A stretch of DNA of 5,732 nucleotides from Chthoniobacter flavus (GCA_945903555.1 CAMDOJ010000115.1:1-5732), one strand, 5' to 3'; counted from the stretch's first letter, positions 1 to 5,732 are shown. A program made the numbers and translations. The notes: generated by a model from the sequence alone, not told the origin.

Positions 1-1101
1 TGGAGTTCGCAGGAAGGCGGCGAACCAGTCCATGTCGTCTGTGTGCCGGATGATAAGATCGAAGCGGAATTCGTCATCAATGAAGTCGGCGCGCTCCGTG
101 CCACGAGCCAGATCCCGTGGGAACACTTTGCCATCATCTATCGTATGAATGCACAGTCCCGCCTGCTGGAAGAAAATCTCCGCCGGATGCGCATTCCCTA
201 TCGCCTCGTCGGCGGCAAAAGTTTTTTCGATCGTCGGGAAATCAAGGACGTCCTCGCGATGATGACTTGCCTCGTGAACCCCGATGATGACATCTCGCTC
301 CTTCGCATCATCAACACGCCGCCGCGCGGTATCGGAGCTACGACAGTCCAACTTGCGCTCGACCAAAGCGCCGTCGCGAACAAGAGTCTTTTCGAAACTC
401 TCACCTCGTCGGATTTTGCTATCGAGATCTCTCGTAAAACGGCAGCCTCGATCCGCGAATTCGGAGACGAACTCGCCTCGACGCGCATCCACCTCCTCAC
501 GCCTGGAGCCGACGTTTGCGGCATCGTTTCGCGATTCATCAATGATTCCGGGTATATGGATGACCTCAAGCGCTCCTGCAAAACGCCCGAAGAAGCGCTC
601 AACCGCGAAAGCGGAGTGAAGGAAATCCTCAACGCCCTCGCTGAACACCAGAACCGCAAACGTGGGGATATCCGTGATTTTCTTGACGAGCTTTCCCTCA
701 ACCGCGAGCGCGAGGAGGACAAAAAGGAAGATGCAAAAGGGCTCACTCTTATCACCATGCACGCTGCGAAGGGCCTCGAGTTTCCTCACGTTTTTCTCGT
801 TGGCGCGGAGGATGGCATCCTTCCCCACGAGCGCTCGAAAAGCGAAGGCACCGTCGATGAGGAACGCCGCCTCTTTTATGTCGGGATCACTCGCGCGATG
901 AAATCACTCACGATCACCCATTGCCGCAACCGCACCAAATTTGGTTCCGCCATGTCCTGTCGTCCTAGCCCGTTTCTTAAAGAGGCCGATGGCGAGGGCG
1001 TTCTTATGGAAACGTATGAGGACATCATGAGTCGGCCTGTCGCCGAGGAAGATATCGTGACGTCCTTCGCTTCCCTTCGAGCGATGCTGGCTCAGGATTG
1101 A
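1..1101 (+). CDS. Superfamily 1 DNA helicase, Rep/UvrD/PcrA type (C-terminal part, cut by the window edge)
   Basis: ATP-dependent 3'-5' DNA helicase of the Rep/UvrD/PcrA family, acting in replication restart or repair. The frame is open to base 1 with helicase-like residues before the first possible start (a GTG at 43), so the gene begins outside the window and 366 residues plus a TGA stop are visible. Numbered from the window edge, motif IV lies near residues 43-60 (IIYRMNAQSRLLEENLRR), followed by GGKSFFDRREIKD and NPDDDISLLRIINTP, both typical of Rep and PcrA. Motif V is near 252-280 (LITMHAAKGLEFPHVFLVG, then EDGILPH), and motif VI is near 287-305 (EERRLFYVGITRAMKSL). The 2B domain lies between motifs IV and V. 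The tail after motif VI is short and ends SFASLRAMLAQD, which recalls Rep more than PcrA with its Tudor-like end. The Walker A half is off the window, so the exact subfamily is not settled. Confidence 0.93.
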   Translation, partial: WSSQEGGEPVHVVCVPDDKIEAEFVINEVGALRATSQIPWEHFAIIYRMNAQSRLLEENLRRMRIPYRLVGGKSFFDRREIKDVLAMMTCLVNPDDDISLLRIINTPPRGIGATTVQLALDQSAVANKSLFETLTSSDFAIEISRKTAASIREFGDELASTRIHLLTPGADVCGIVSRFINDSGYMDDLKRSCKTPEEALNRESGVKEILNALAEHQNRKRGDIRDFLDELSLNREREEDKKEDAKGLTLITMHAAKGLEFPHVFLVGAEDGILPHERSKSEGTVDEERRLFYVGITRAMKSLTITHCRNRTKFGSAMSCRPSPFLKEADGEGVLMETYEDIMSRPVAEEDIVTSFASLRAMLAQD

Positions 1102-1113
1102 TCGGGTTTATAA

Positions 1114-1148
1114 AAAAATCCACCCACGCAGCGGAGGTGTCGATTTTT
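1114..1148 (+). terminator. Weak terminator-like hairpin after the helicase
   Basis: An imperfect inverted repeat starts 12 bases after the helicase stop. AAAAATC (1114-1120) pairs with GATTTTT (1142-1148), and CACC (1121-1124) with GGTG (1136-1139). There is a two-base bulge (1140-1141) and an 11-base loop. The 3' arm supplies the T-run. The GC core is only four pairs, so this is a poor intrinsic terminator. It may only partly separate helicase transcription from the nitrogen genes. Confidence 0.3.
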
Positions 1149-1185
1149 AGCCACACGGGGTGACCACCTACCTAGCGAAGAGGCT

Positions 1186-1201
1186 TGGCATGGCATTTGC
1201 T
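1186..1201 (+). promoter_or_regulatory. Sigma-54 (RpoN) promoter of the amt/P-II operon
   Basis: TGGCATGGCATTTGCT matches the sigma-54 consensus TGGCACGNNNNTTGCW at every defined base except one (C to T in the -24 box). The invariant GG (1187-1188) and GC (1199-1200) are separated by exactly ten bases. The expected transcription start is about 1212, giving a leader of about 50 bases before the ATG at 1262. Sigma-54 promoters need an activator ATPase, usually NtrC for nitrogen genes, and amtB-glnK is a classic target. The match is seen directly; the activator is inferred. No clear NtrC enhancer was found in the 85 bases upstream, where only short dyads are present. Confidence 0.8.
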
Positions 1202-1219
1202 AAAGGAGGTTTTGCAACA

Positions 1220-1238
1220 CTTGGTCTCAGTGGCCAAG
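1220..1238 (+). other. Possible leader hairpin in the amt mRNA
   Basis: CTTGGTC (1220-1226) can pair with GGCCAAG (1232-1238), giving a seven-pair stem with one G-U pair and a five-base loop. It lies about eight bases after the predicted transcription start and 23 bases before the amt start codon. It could stabilise the 5' end or affect translation. It does not match any riboswitch I recognise and may be chance. Confidence 0.3.
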
Positions 1239-1261
1239 CCGCAAAAATCCAACACAAATCC

Positions 1262-2776
1262 ATGATCAAAACAAAAACCATACTGGCAGGCCTCGCTGCA
1301 GCGCTTATTGTAGCGGGCTCTCTCATCCCAACCGTGGCTCTAGCGCAAGAAGCCCCACCCACCCCTGCTATTGAAGCTGAGGCGACACCAGTTGTCGCCG
1401 AGGAAAAGGCTCCGCCGACTTTGGAGCAGCGGATTGCCGGACTCGAGGCCTACATTAACAATGTGGATCCCGCAGGGAGCAAGGTCGAAGCCGTCGCTGG
1501 CCCAGGCCACAATGGCTGGATGATGACAGCTGCCGCGTTGGTGCTGTTCATGACCCTTCCCGGCTTGGCGCTCTTCTACGGCGGCCTCGTTCGCTCGAAG
1601 AACGTCCTCTCCATCCTCGCCATGTGCCTCGGCCTTGCAGGAATGGTGACGATCCTCTGGTGGGCGGTCGGTTACAGTCTTGTCTTTGGAACGAACTTCA
1701 ACAGCCCATTTCTTGGCGGTTCGGAGTTTTTCTTCCTTCAAGGTGTGAATGCGGCCCCTAACACAACTTACGCCTACTGGATTTCACAGAGTGTTTTCTG
1801 TGTTTACCAACTCACCTTCGCGATCATCACTCCAGCGCTCATTTTCGGAGCAACGGCGGAACGGATGAAGTTCTCGGCTGTTATGCTATTCAGCTTCCTC
1901 TGGATGTTCGTGGTTTACTTCCCACTCGCCCACATGGTCTGGGGCGGCACGGGCTTGATGAACGGTGTCTGGAATGCTGACGCCAAGATCCCAGCTATCG
2001 ACTTCGCTGGCGGAACCGTGGTTCACATGTCCTCGGGTTGGTCAGCGCTTCTCCTTTGTATCCTTCTTGGTCGCCGCCTCGGCTTCGGCAAAGTGCCAAT
2101 GCCTCCACACAGCATGGTTCTCTGCATGGTCGGCACAGGTATGCTCTGGGTCGGATGGTATGGTTTCAACGCCGGTAGCGCCCTTGCCGCCGACGGAGTT
2201 GCCGCAAACGCCTTCCTCACCACGACACTCGCTGCCGCTGTGGGCGCCTTTGTTTGGGCCATGCTGGAAGCCATTCTCAAAGGTCACCCAAGCGTTCTCG
2301 GATTCTGCTCGGGCGCCGTCGCTGGCTTGGTCGTCATCACTCCCGCCGCGGGATTTGTGGATTCGACTGGAGCCGTGATCATCGGTGCCTTGGCTGGAAT
2401 CGTTCCTTTCTTTGCAGTGACCTACATGAAAGGCAAACTCGGATACGATGACGCCCTCGACACGTTCGGAATTCACGCCGTGGGCGGAACGATGGGCGCA
2501 CTCTTGACGGGCTTCCTCGCAACTCCTTCGGTCAACTCGAACCTGATCAGTGATGCCTACGCCGCTAAGAATGGCCTGAAGGCCGCCATCGAGGGCGGAA
2601 CGCTCTGGATTCCACAACTACAAGCCATCGCCCTCACTCTGGCTCTCGCTCTTGGCGGAACATTCCTCATCACGATGGTCATCAAATACACCATCGGTCT
2701 TCGCTCCACTGCGGATGAGGAATCCGCCGGGCTTGACCTCTCCGACCACAACGAAGAAGGCTACATCCTCAAATAA
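1262..2776 (+). CDS. amtB: Ammonium transporter (Amt family)
   Basis: Inner-membrane ammonium channel of the Amt/MEP/Rh family; 504 residues from the ATG at 1262. A longer reading from a GTG at 1160 would place the start upstream of the sigma-54 promoter, so it is rejected. Residues 1-28 form a signal peptide (cleavage likely at ALA-Q, 28/29), as in other Amt proteins. An Ala/Pro/Glu-rich periplasmic stretch (29 to about 80) precedes the eleven-helix core. Core hallmarks are TLPGLALFYGGLVRSKN (98-114), W227, D247 and H255 in DFAGGTVVH, the second pore histidine H405 in DTFGIHAVGG, PPHS at 281-284, and GAVAGLVVITPAAGF (351-365). D247 and H255 have the same spacing as E. coli D160 and H168. The cytoplasmic tail (GLDLSDHNEEGY, 490-501) is the P-II contact region, with HNEEGY in place of the usual HGE-x-AY. 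The P-II gene follows after 31 bases, so the two are probably co-transcribed. No Shine-Dalgarno sequence is evident. Confidence 0.97.
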   Translation: MIKTKTILAGLAAALIVAGSLIPTVALAQEAPPTPAIEAEATPVVAEEKAPPTLEQRIAGLEAYINNVDPAGSKVEAVAGPGHNGWMMTAAALVLFMTLPGLALFYGGLVRSKNVLSILAMCLGLAGMVTILWWAVGYSLVFGTNFNSPFLGGSEFFFLQGVNAAPNTTYAYWISQSVFCVYQLTFAIITPALIFGATAERMKFSAVMLFSFLWMFVVYFPLAHMVWGGTGLMNGVWNADAKIPAIDFAGGTVVHMSSGWSALLLCILLGRRLGFGKVPMPPHSMVLCMVGTGMLWVGWYGFNAGSALAADGVAANAFLTTTLAAAVGAFVWAMLEAILKGHPSVLGFCSGAVAGLVVITPAAGFVDSTGAVIIGALAGIVPFFAVTYMKGKLGYDDALDTFGIHAVGGTMGALLTGFLATPSVNSNLISDAYAAKNGLKAAIEGGTLWIPQLQAIALTLALALGGTFLITMVIKYTIGLRSTADEESAGLDLSDHNEEGYILK

Positions 2777-2807
2777 CAATCGCAGTCTAATAGAGAAAAA
2801 TACTCCT

Positions 2808-3146
2808 ATGAAAAAAATCGAAGCCATCATCAAGCCCTTCAAGCTCGAAGAAGTTAAAGAAGCGCTAGCCGACCTCGGCATCGAGGGAATGACAGTCAGC
2901 GAAGTCAAAGGTTTCGGCCGCCAAAAAGGGCACACCGAAATCTACCGTGGTAGCGAATACACGGTCGACTTCCTGCCAAAAATCAAAATTGAAGTGGTTC
3001 TCTCCGACTCCGCGTTGGATAGCGCGTTGGCAGCCATCGTGAAAGCAGCAAAAACCGGTAAAATCGGAGACGGCAAGGTCTTTGTCTCTGCCGTTGAAGA
3101 TGCCATCCGCATTCGCACGGATGAAACCGGCGAAAAAGCGATCTAA
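2808..3146 (+). CDS. glnK: P-II family nitrogen regulatory protein
   Basis: Small trimeric signalling protein that senses ATP/ADP and 2-oxoglutarate and, in its usual role, blocks Amt and modulates nitrogen enzymes and NtrB/GlnE. It has 112 residues, the standard length, from an ATG giving the canonical MKKIEAIIKPFKL start. The T-loop (about 37-55) includes YRGSEY (46-51), which matches the P-II uridylylation signature, with Tyr51 as the expected GlnD target. The B-loop TGKIGDGKVFV (83-93) matches the C-terminal P-II signature, and K90, R101 and R103 correspond to nucleotide-binding residues. The C-loop reads RIRTDE where most homologues have RIRTGE, a mild departure. The gene lies 31 bases after amt under the same sigma-54 promoter, which is why the name glnK is preferred to glnB. 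The upstream sequence offers only AGAG at 2792-2795 as a weak ribosome site. A strong terminator follows. Confidence 0.97.
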   Translation: MKKIEAIIKPFKLEEVKEALADLGIEGMTVSEVKGFGRQKGHTEIYRGSEYTVDFLPKIKIEVVLSDSALDSALAAIVKAAKTGKIGDGKVFVSAVEDAIRIRTDETGEKAI

Positions 3147-3166
3147 GCGAACCTCGCTCAAAGCAG

Positions 3167-3916
3167 TCAACAAAAAGGCGGGAATCTCACGATCCCCGCC
3201 TTTTTTGTTTTTAGGAGAATCGCCTTTCTGGTTTTCTCATCATGACGCTCGATGGAGTATCGAAGCATCGTGCGGGGCATTTGAGAACCGTGCTTTTCTA
3301 TAAAAGCCATGACACCGCTTTCATCAACCTTACCCGCTTCACGCAGCATCCACCCTGTGGCTTTGTGGATGAGATCCTCGGGATCTTGAAGAAGGGCTTC
3401 CGCAAAACGGAGAGTCAGTGAAATATCGCCGGACTTGATCCATGCCCATGTTGACACGATAGCGATCCTTCTTTCCCACAGTGAACGGGATCGAAGAAGC
3501 TCGAAAAGTGGGGCGGGATTGTGGGTTTCCAACAAAAATCGACCGCATAAATCCGTAGCTGATATATCGACGAGATCCCAGTTGTCGATATGCGGAAGAT
3601 GCGAGGTATAAAGTTCAAAGAGTGTCTGCCTTGCTTGCAGGGGCTGGGATTTTCTCGATTGGGCAACCCAAATCACAAGGCAGCACAACCGCTCCTCATG
3701 CCAACGGGATTTCAGCAAGGCGAGCAGGTCTCGTAAAGGAACGGAAAGGAAATCCTTGGATACAGCTCGCACTTCGGAAACCGAAACACCCAGAAAATGG
3801 TCATTTTCGGCATATTCACCTGGCGCCGTCTTAAAGAATCGGCGCGCCAAGAGGGCCTTGTTTGGTTGCGAAAGGCCCTGGAGCCGCTCTGATATTAGGG
3901 AAGCGATATCGCTCAT
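3167..3916 (-). CDS. DNA alkylation repair protein, AlkD-like HEAT-repeat glycosylase
   Basis: Member of the AlkD/AlkC-type superfamily (COG4912, PF08713), whose characterised members excise N3- and N7-alkylpurines using an all-helical HEAT-like fold. It has 249 residues from the ATG at 3916. The frame is open to a TTG at 4033, but the family normally begins near this ATG, with RRFFKTAPGEYAENDHFLGV at 25-44. Residues matching the AlkD active site are W113 and D117 (HIDNWDLVD, same spacing as W109/D113 in Bacillus cereus AlkD), R149 or R150 (WERRIAI) and W189 (HKATGWMLRE). Family homology ends near residue 235. The last dozen residues (KKAGIVRFPPFC) are encoded by the terminator hairpin and look non-native. 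It follows ccsA on the same strand after 137 bases. No clear sigma-70 promoter or Shine-Dalgarno sequence is visible, so readthrough from ccsA or a weak private promoter is possible. Activity is inferred from the conserved residues. Confidence 0.9.
   Translation of the reverse strand: MSDIASLISERLQGLSQPNKALLARRFFKTAPGEYAENDHFLGVSVSEVRAVSKDFLSVPLRDLLALLKSRWHEERLCCLVIWVAQSRKSQPLQARQTLFELYTSHLPHIDNWDLVDISATDLCGRFLLETHNPAPLFELLRSRSLWERRIAIVSTWAWIKSGDISLTLRFAEALLQDPEDLIHKATGWMLREAGKVDESGVMAFIEKHGSQMPRTMLRYSIERHDEKTRKAILLKTKKAGIVRFPPFC
3172..3206. terminator. Strong intrinsic terminator between convergent genes, probably bidirectional
   Basis: AAAAAGGCGGGAATC (3172-3186) pairs with GATCCCCGCCTTTTT (3191-3205), giving 15 positions with a single A-C mismatch and a TCAC loop. 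On the plus strand it is followed by TTTTTTGTTTTT, so it ends the amt/P-II transcript 25 bases after the P-II stop. On the minus strand the hairpin is followed by TTTTTGTTGA, so it can also act there. It lies inside the 3' end of the alkylation-repair reading frame. Confidence 0.9.
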
Positions 3917-3965
3917 AACGACGACCACTTGACTTCGGATTGCGCGATGCGAGCAATACAAAACG

Positions 3966-3978
3966 GAGGAAATTCCTC
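3966..3978. repeat. Short palindrome upstream of the alkylation-repair gene
   Basis: GAGGAAATTCCTC has perfect six-base arms around a single central A. It lies 50 bases before the ATG of the alkylation-repair gene in the 137-base gap (3917-4053) after ccsA. It could be a small operator, but there is only one copy and no known regulator consensus is recognised. Just beside it is a run of seven G (3991-3997). Nothing else notable is seen in this gap. Confidence 0.25.
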
Positions 3979-4053
3979 GCCACCTATCGAGGGGGGGTGC
4001 AAGAGAGGCACGCGACCGCTCTACACATGACAAAATAGTCCTACTGCAGAAAA

Positions 4054-5649
4054 CTAAGCCAATGACTTCGCGGCTTTAAGTCCGCGATGACGGAGGAAAG
4101 AGATGAGCACGAAAGCAAATTCGCCCAGCACGAAGCCAACTGCTGCGGGAAATCCCCCGGCGCCGAATCCGTAACTATGGAGTCCGACTCCGAGCACAAA
4201 ATTCACACCATACCAAGCCATGATAATGCATTGGAACGCAAGCACAGCACCAACAGCCAAGCCGAAACCACCCCATTTTCCAGCGATGCGTCCGTGCAAA
4301 ACAAATAGGTATCCGAGAAGCGCGATGAGTGCCCAGGTTTCCTTGGGATCCCAATCCCAAAAGCGTCCCCAAGAGTAATTCGCCCACACCCCGCCAAGGA
4401 TGGTGCCTACGGCCAAAAGAAGAACACCCACCTGCAGCGTGCGGTAGAGATAGTTGTGCAGTGCCGCCGAAGCTTTGGAACCGAAAATGGATTTCCCTAG
4501 GATGATGTGGCCCACCCCGAGTGCGAGCGCGAAGGCGGCGTAACTGAGTGTGATCGTGAGAACGTGCGTCGTGAGCCAAAAGTTATCGGCCAGAACGGGG
4601 ACAAGGGGGTGGATCGACGGGTCGAGGATCACTGTCTGGGTATCAGCCAAAATGAGGGAAGTGACCGCCACGGGAACGGCTCCAAGAAGGAAATACCGAC
4701 TCCGGTAAATGGCCTCAAAAATAAGGGCGAAGAGGATCGTGCCGAAGGCAACCCAGACAACCGATTCATACATATTCGTCACAGGCGCACGACCCGAAAT
4801 GAGAGTACGAAAAACAAAGCCCGCGAGCTGCATGAGAAATCCCCCCAGCGCGAATCCCCAAGCCAGCATATAGCCAACTCGACCCCCAGCGAGAAGCAGA
4901 AGGCTCATCCCCGAGAGAAGATACAAAATCCACGCCCAACGGAAGGGATGTAACTTTTGATAAAAAACCTCGATCGCAATCTTGCTTGGATCCGCTTGAA
5001 AGCGAGGATTCTCGCGAGATTGCTGTCCGCGAAGGAGTTCGAGTCCGGCATCATAGGTGGCCTGATCGCCAGACAGGAATCCTTCGCGTAACTTGATCAG
5101 CGCGGCATCCTCGGGTGCAAGCGGGCTCCATGCGGCAGCACCGGTGGGCAGGAGCATAATTCCCCTACCGCTGACGAGTCCTTCAAAAACGGCCAATCTC
5201 ATCCCGATCGTGGAGGTTTCACGCTGTAGGGCGTCGAGCTTCACCTTGGGATTTTTTGCGCGGAGGGCGCTGATTTCCTTTAGCGCAGCACGAAGCGGCT
5301 CGCTCTCGGAAAGGTCCCGATAACTAAAGAGTTTCGTTGCCGGATCCAAACCGACTTGGGACTTGAACTTTTTATTGCCGATCAAAATCAGCGGCTGATT
5401 TTCCCATCCCTTGGGCGTGAGCCAAAGAGAACTGACCGTGAGGGTCGAGCTGATCTTGTTCCCTTCTTTCTTAAATTGGTTTTTTCCCGATAGGCTCATG
5501 AGGGCCTCGTCGGCAAAGACAATGAAGGGCTTTTTTCGCCCCCCCTCTTGAACAGGAATGCTCTCCATCGACGCAACGTCGAGAGCACGTGCGGGTGAAA
5601 CGAAAAACAACGAGAGGGCGAGAAGGAAGATCGGACGAAGTGGTGTCAT
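4054..5649 (-). CDS. ccsA: Cytochrome c biogenesis protein CcsA (System II) with an N-terminal periplasmic domain
   Basis: Membrane haem-handling subunit of the ResB/CcsA (System II) synthetase, which brings haem across the membrane and joins it to apocytochrome c outside; 531 residues. Residues 1-22 look like a signal peptide or first helix (cleavage possible after ARA). Residues 23 to about 235 form an extra-membrane domain opening with QEGGRKKPF (34-42), a style I know from PVC and Bacteroidota homologues. About eight membrane helices follow from residue 237. CcsA hallmarks are SGRAPVTNMYES (285-296), the WWD haem motif at 427-439 (WGRFWDWDPKETW), and two candidate haem-ligand histidines, H362 (WLTTHVLTITLSY) and H491 (NFVLGVGLHSYGFG). 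The ATG overlaps the stop of the preceding ResB-like gene in ATGA, which implies translational coupling. No Shine-Dalgarno sequence precedes it. Codons 35-40 contain G7 and A6 runs, but the frame is intact. Confidence 0.95.
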   Translation of the reverse strand: MTPLRPIFLLALSLFFVSPARALDVASMESIPVQEGGRKKPFIVFADEALMSLSGKNQFKKEGNKISSTLTVSSLWLTPKGWENQPLILIGNKKFKSQVGLDPATKLFSYRDLSESEPLRAALKEISALRAKNPKVKLDALQRETSTIGMRLAVFEGLVSGRGIMLLPTGAAAWSPLAPEDAALIKLREGFLSGDQATYDAGLELLRGQQSRENPRFQADPSKIAIEVFYQKLHPFRWAWILYLLSGMSLLLLAGGRVGYMLAWGFALGGFLMQLAGFVFRTLISGRAPVTNMYESVVWVAFGTILFALIFEAIYRSRYFLLGAVPVAVTSLILADTQTVILDPSIHPLVPVLADNFWLTTHVLTITLSYAAFALALGVGHIILGKSIFGSKASAALHNYLYRTLQVGVLLLAVGTILGGVWANYSWGRFWDWDPKETWALIALLGYLFVLHGRIAGKWGGFGLAVGAVLAFQCIIMAWYGVNFVLGVGLHSYGFGAGGFPAAVGFVLGEFAFVLISFLRHRGLKAAKSLA

Positions 5650-5732
5650 GCGTTGCTGGATTTGGGTTTAAAGTAGAACATGATGGTTATGCCGATGCAA
5701 ATAGCTAGCGATCCGCTCCATTTCAGACTCCA
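5646..5732 (-). CDS. ResB-like cytochrome c biogenesis protein (last 28 residues only, cut by the window edge)
   Basis: An open frame runs in from the right edge and ends at TGA, sharing the ATGA overlap with the ccsA start. The 28 visible residues hold a hydrophobic helix (SLAICIGITIMFYF) followed by a short basic tail KPKSSNA. This fits the final membrane helix of ResB, the usual partner encoded before ccsA in System II. The identity rests mainly on gene order and the shape of the tail, because no ResB motif is inside the window. Confidence 0.6.
   Translation of the reverse strand, partial: WSLKWSGSLAICIGITIMFYFKPKSSNA

Noticed and set aside
490..504. The zero-interest finding entered at these coordinates
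   Set aside because: These were Amt residue numbers and not bases. The observation is recorded at 2729-3128, and nothing unusual is claimed for this part of the helicase gene.
198..758. Long minus-strand open frame opposite the helicase (186 codons)
   Set aside because: It lies fully inside the helicase gene, is Ser/Arg-rich with no recognisable domain, and is the usual antisense shadow of a well-supported coding frame.
1202..1210. AAAGGAGGT as a ribosome binding site
   Set aside because: It is 50 bases from the supported ATG, no usable in-frame start follows it, and it overlaps the region between the -12 box and the predicted transcription start.
2042..2617. Minus-strand open frame of 191 codons opposite amt
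   Set aside because: Its composition is that of a reversed membrane-protein gene, with no hydrophobic or domain pattern, and amt is certain in the opposite frame.
2652..2807. N-terminal extension of the P-II gene into the end of amt
   Set aside because: P-II proteins start at the MKKIEAIIKPF methionine and 112 residues is the standard length. The extension is an out-of-frame reading of the amt tail.
3917..4033. Longer alkylation-repair protein starting at a TTG at 4033
   Set aside because: The extra 39 residues show no family similarity and include a low-complexity run from a G7 tract. The ATG at 3916 matches the usual family start.
4070..4087. CGCGG/CCGCG inverted repeat near the end of ccsA
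   Set aside because: It lies within the coding end of ccsA, has no T-run on the minus strand and has a weak inner stem, so it is not supported as a terminator.
4507..4953. Plus-strand open frame of 148 codons opposite ccsA
   Set aside because: The product is highly polar and lacks any motif. It mirrors the membrane helices of ccsA and has no promoter or ribosome site.

Overview
The window is an ordinary bacterial chromosomal segment of mid-range GC content with tightly packed genes. It holds the end of one gene at each edge and four complete genes between them. I infer a PVC-superphylum bacterium, most likely Verrucomicrobiota. The reasons are the long periplasmic domain on the cytochrome c assembly protein, the Amt protein with a signal peptide plus an Ala/Pro/Glu-rich linker, and the absence of good Shine-Dalgarno sequences at every start. 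This is a guess from gene style and not a database match. No rRNA, tRNA, mobile element, CRISPR array or phage gene was seen, and no gap without a gene exceeds about 160 bases.

Plus strand, left part: the C-terminal half of a superfamily 1 DNA helicase (Rep/UvrD/PcrA type) enters from the left edge and stops at 1101. A 160-base gap follows with a weak hairpin, a near-consensus sigma-54 promoter (1186-1201) and a short leader with its own hairpin. Next is a two-gene nitrogen unit: an ammonium transporter (Amt, 1262-2776) and a P-II signalling protein (2808-3146), closed by a strong intrinsic terminator at 3172-3206. The sigma-54 promoter fits nitrogen-limitation control. Both partners keep the parts needed for the known Amt/P-II interaction: the T-loop with Tyr51 on P-II and the conserved cytoplasmic tail on Amt.

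Minus strand, right part: a ResB-like protein (only its last 28 residues are here) overlaps by four bases (ATGA) with ccsA (4054-5649). This is a typical pair for System II cytochrome c maturation. Downstream in the same direction lies an AlkD-like HEAT-repeat DNA alkylation repair protein (3167-3916). It converges on the P-II gene, and its last codons run through the shared terminator hairpin.

I see no new multi-gene system. The observations most worth a second look are the sigma-54 promoter, which also fixes the Amt start codon, and the terminator hairpin lying inside the 3' end of the alkylation-repair gene, where its U-tract reaches the stop codon.
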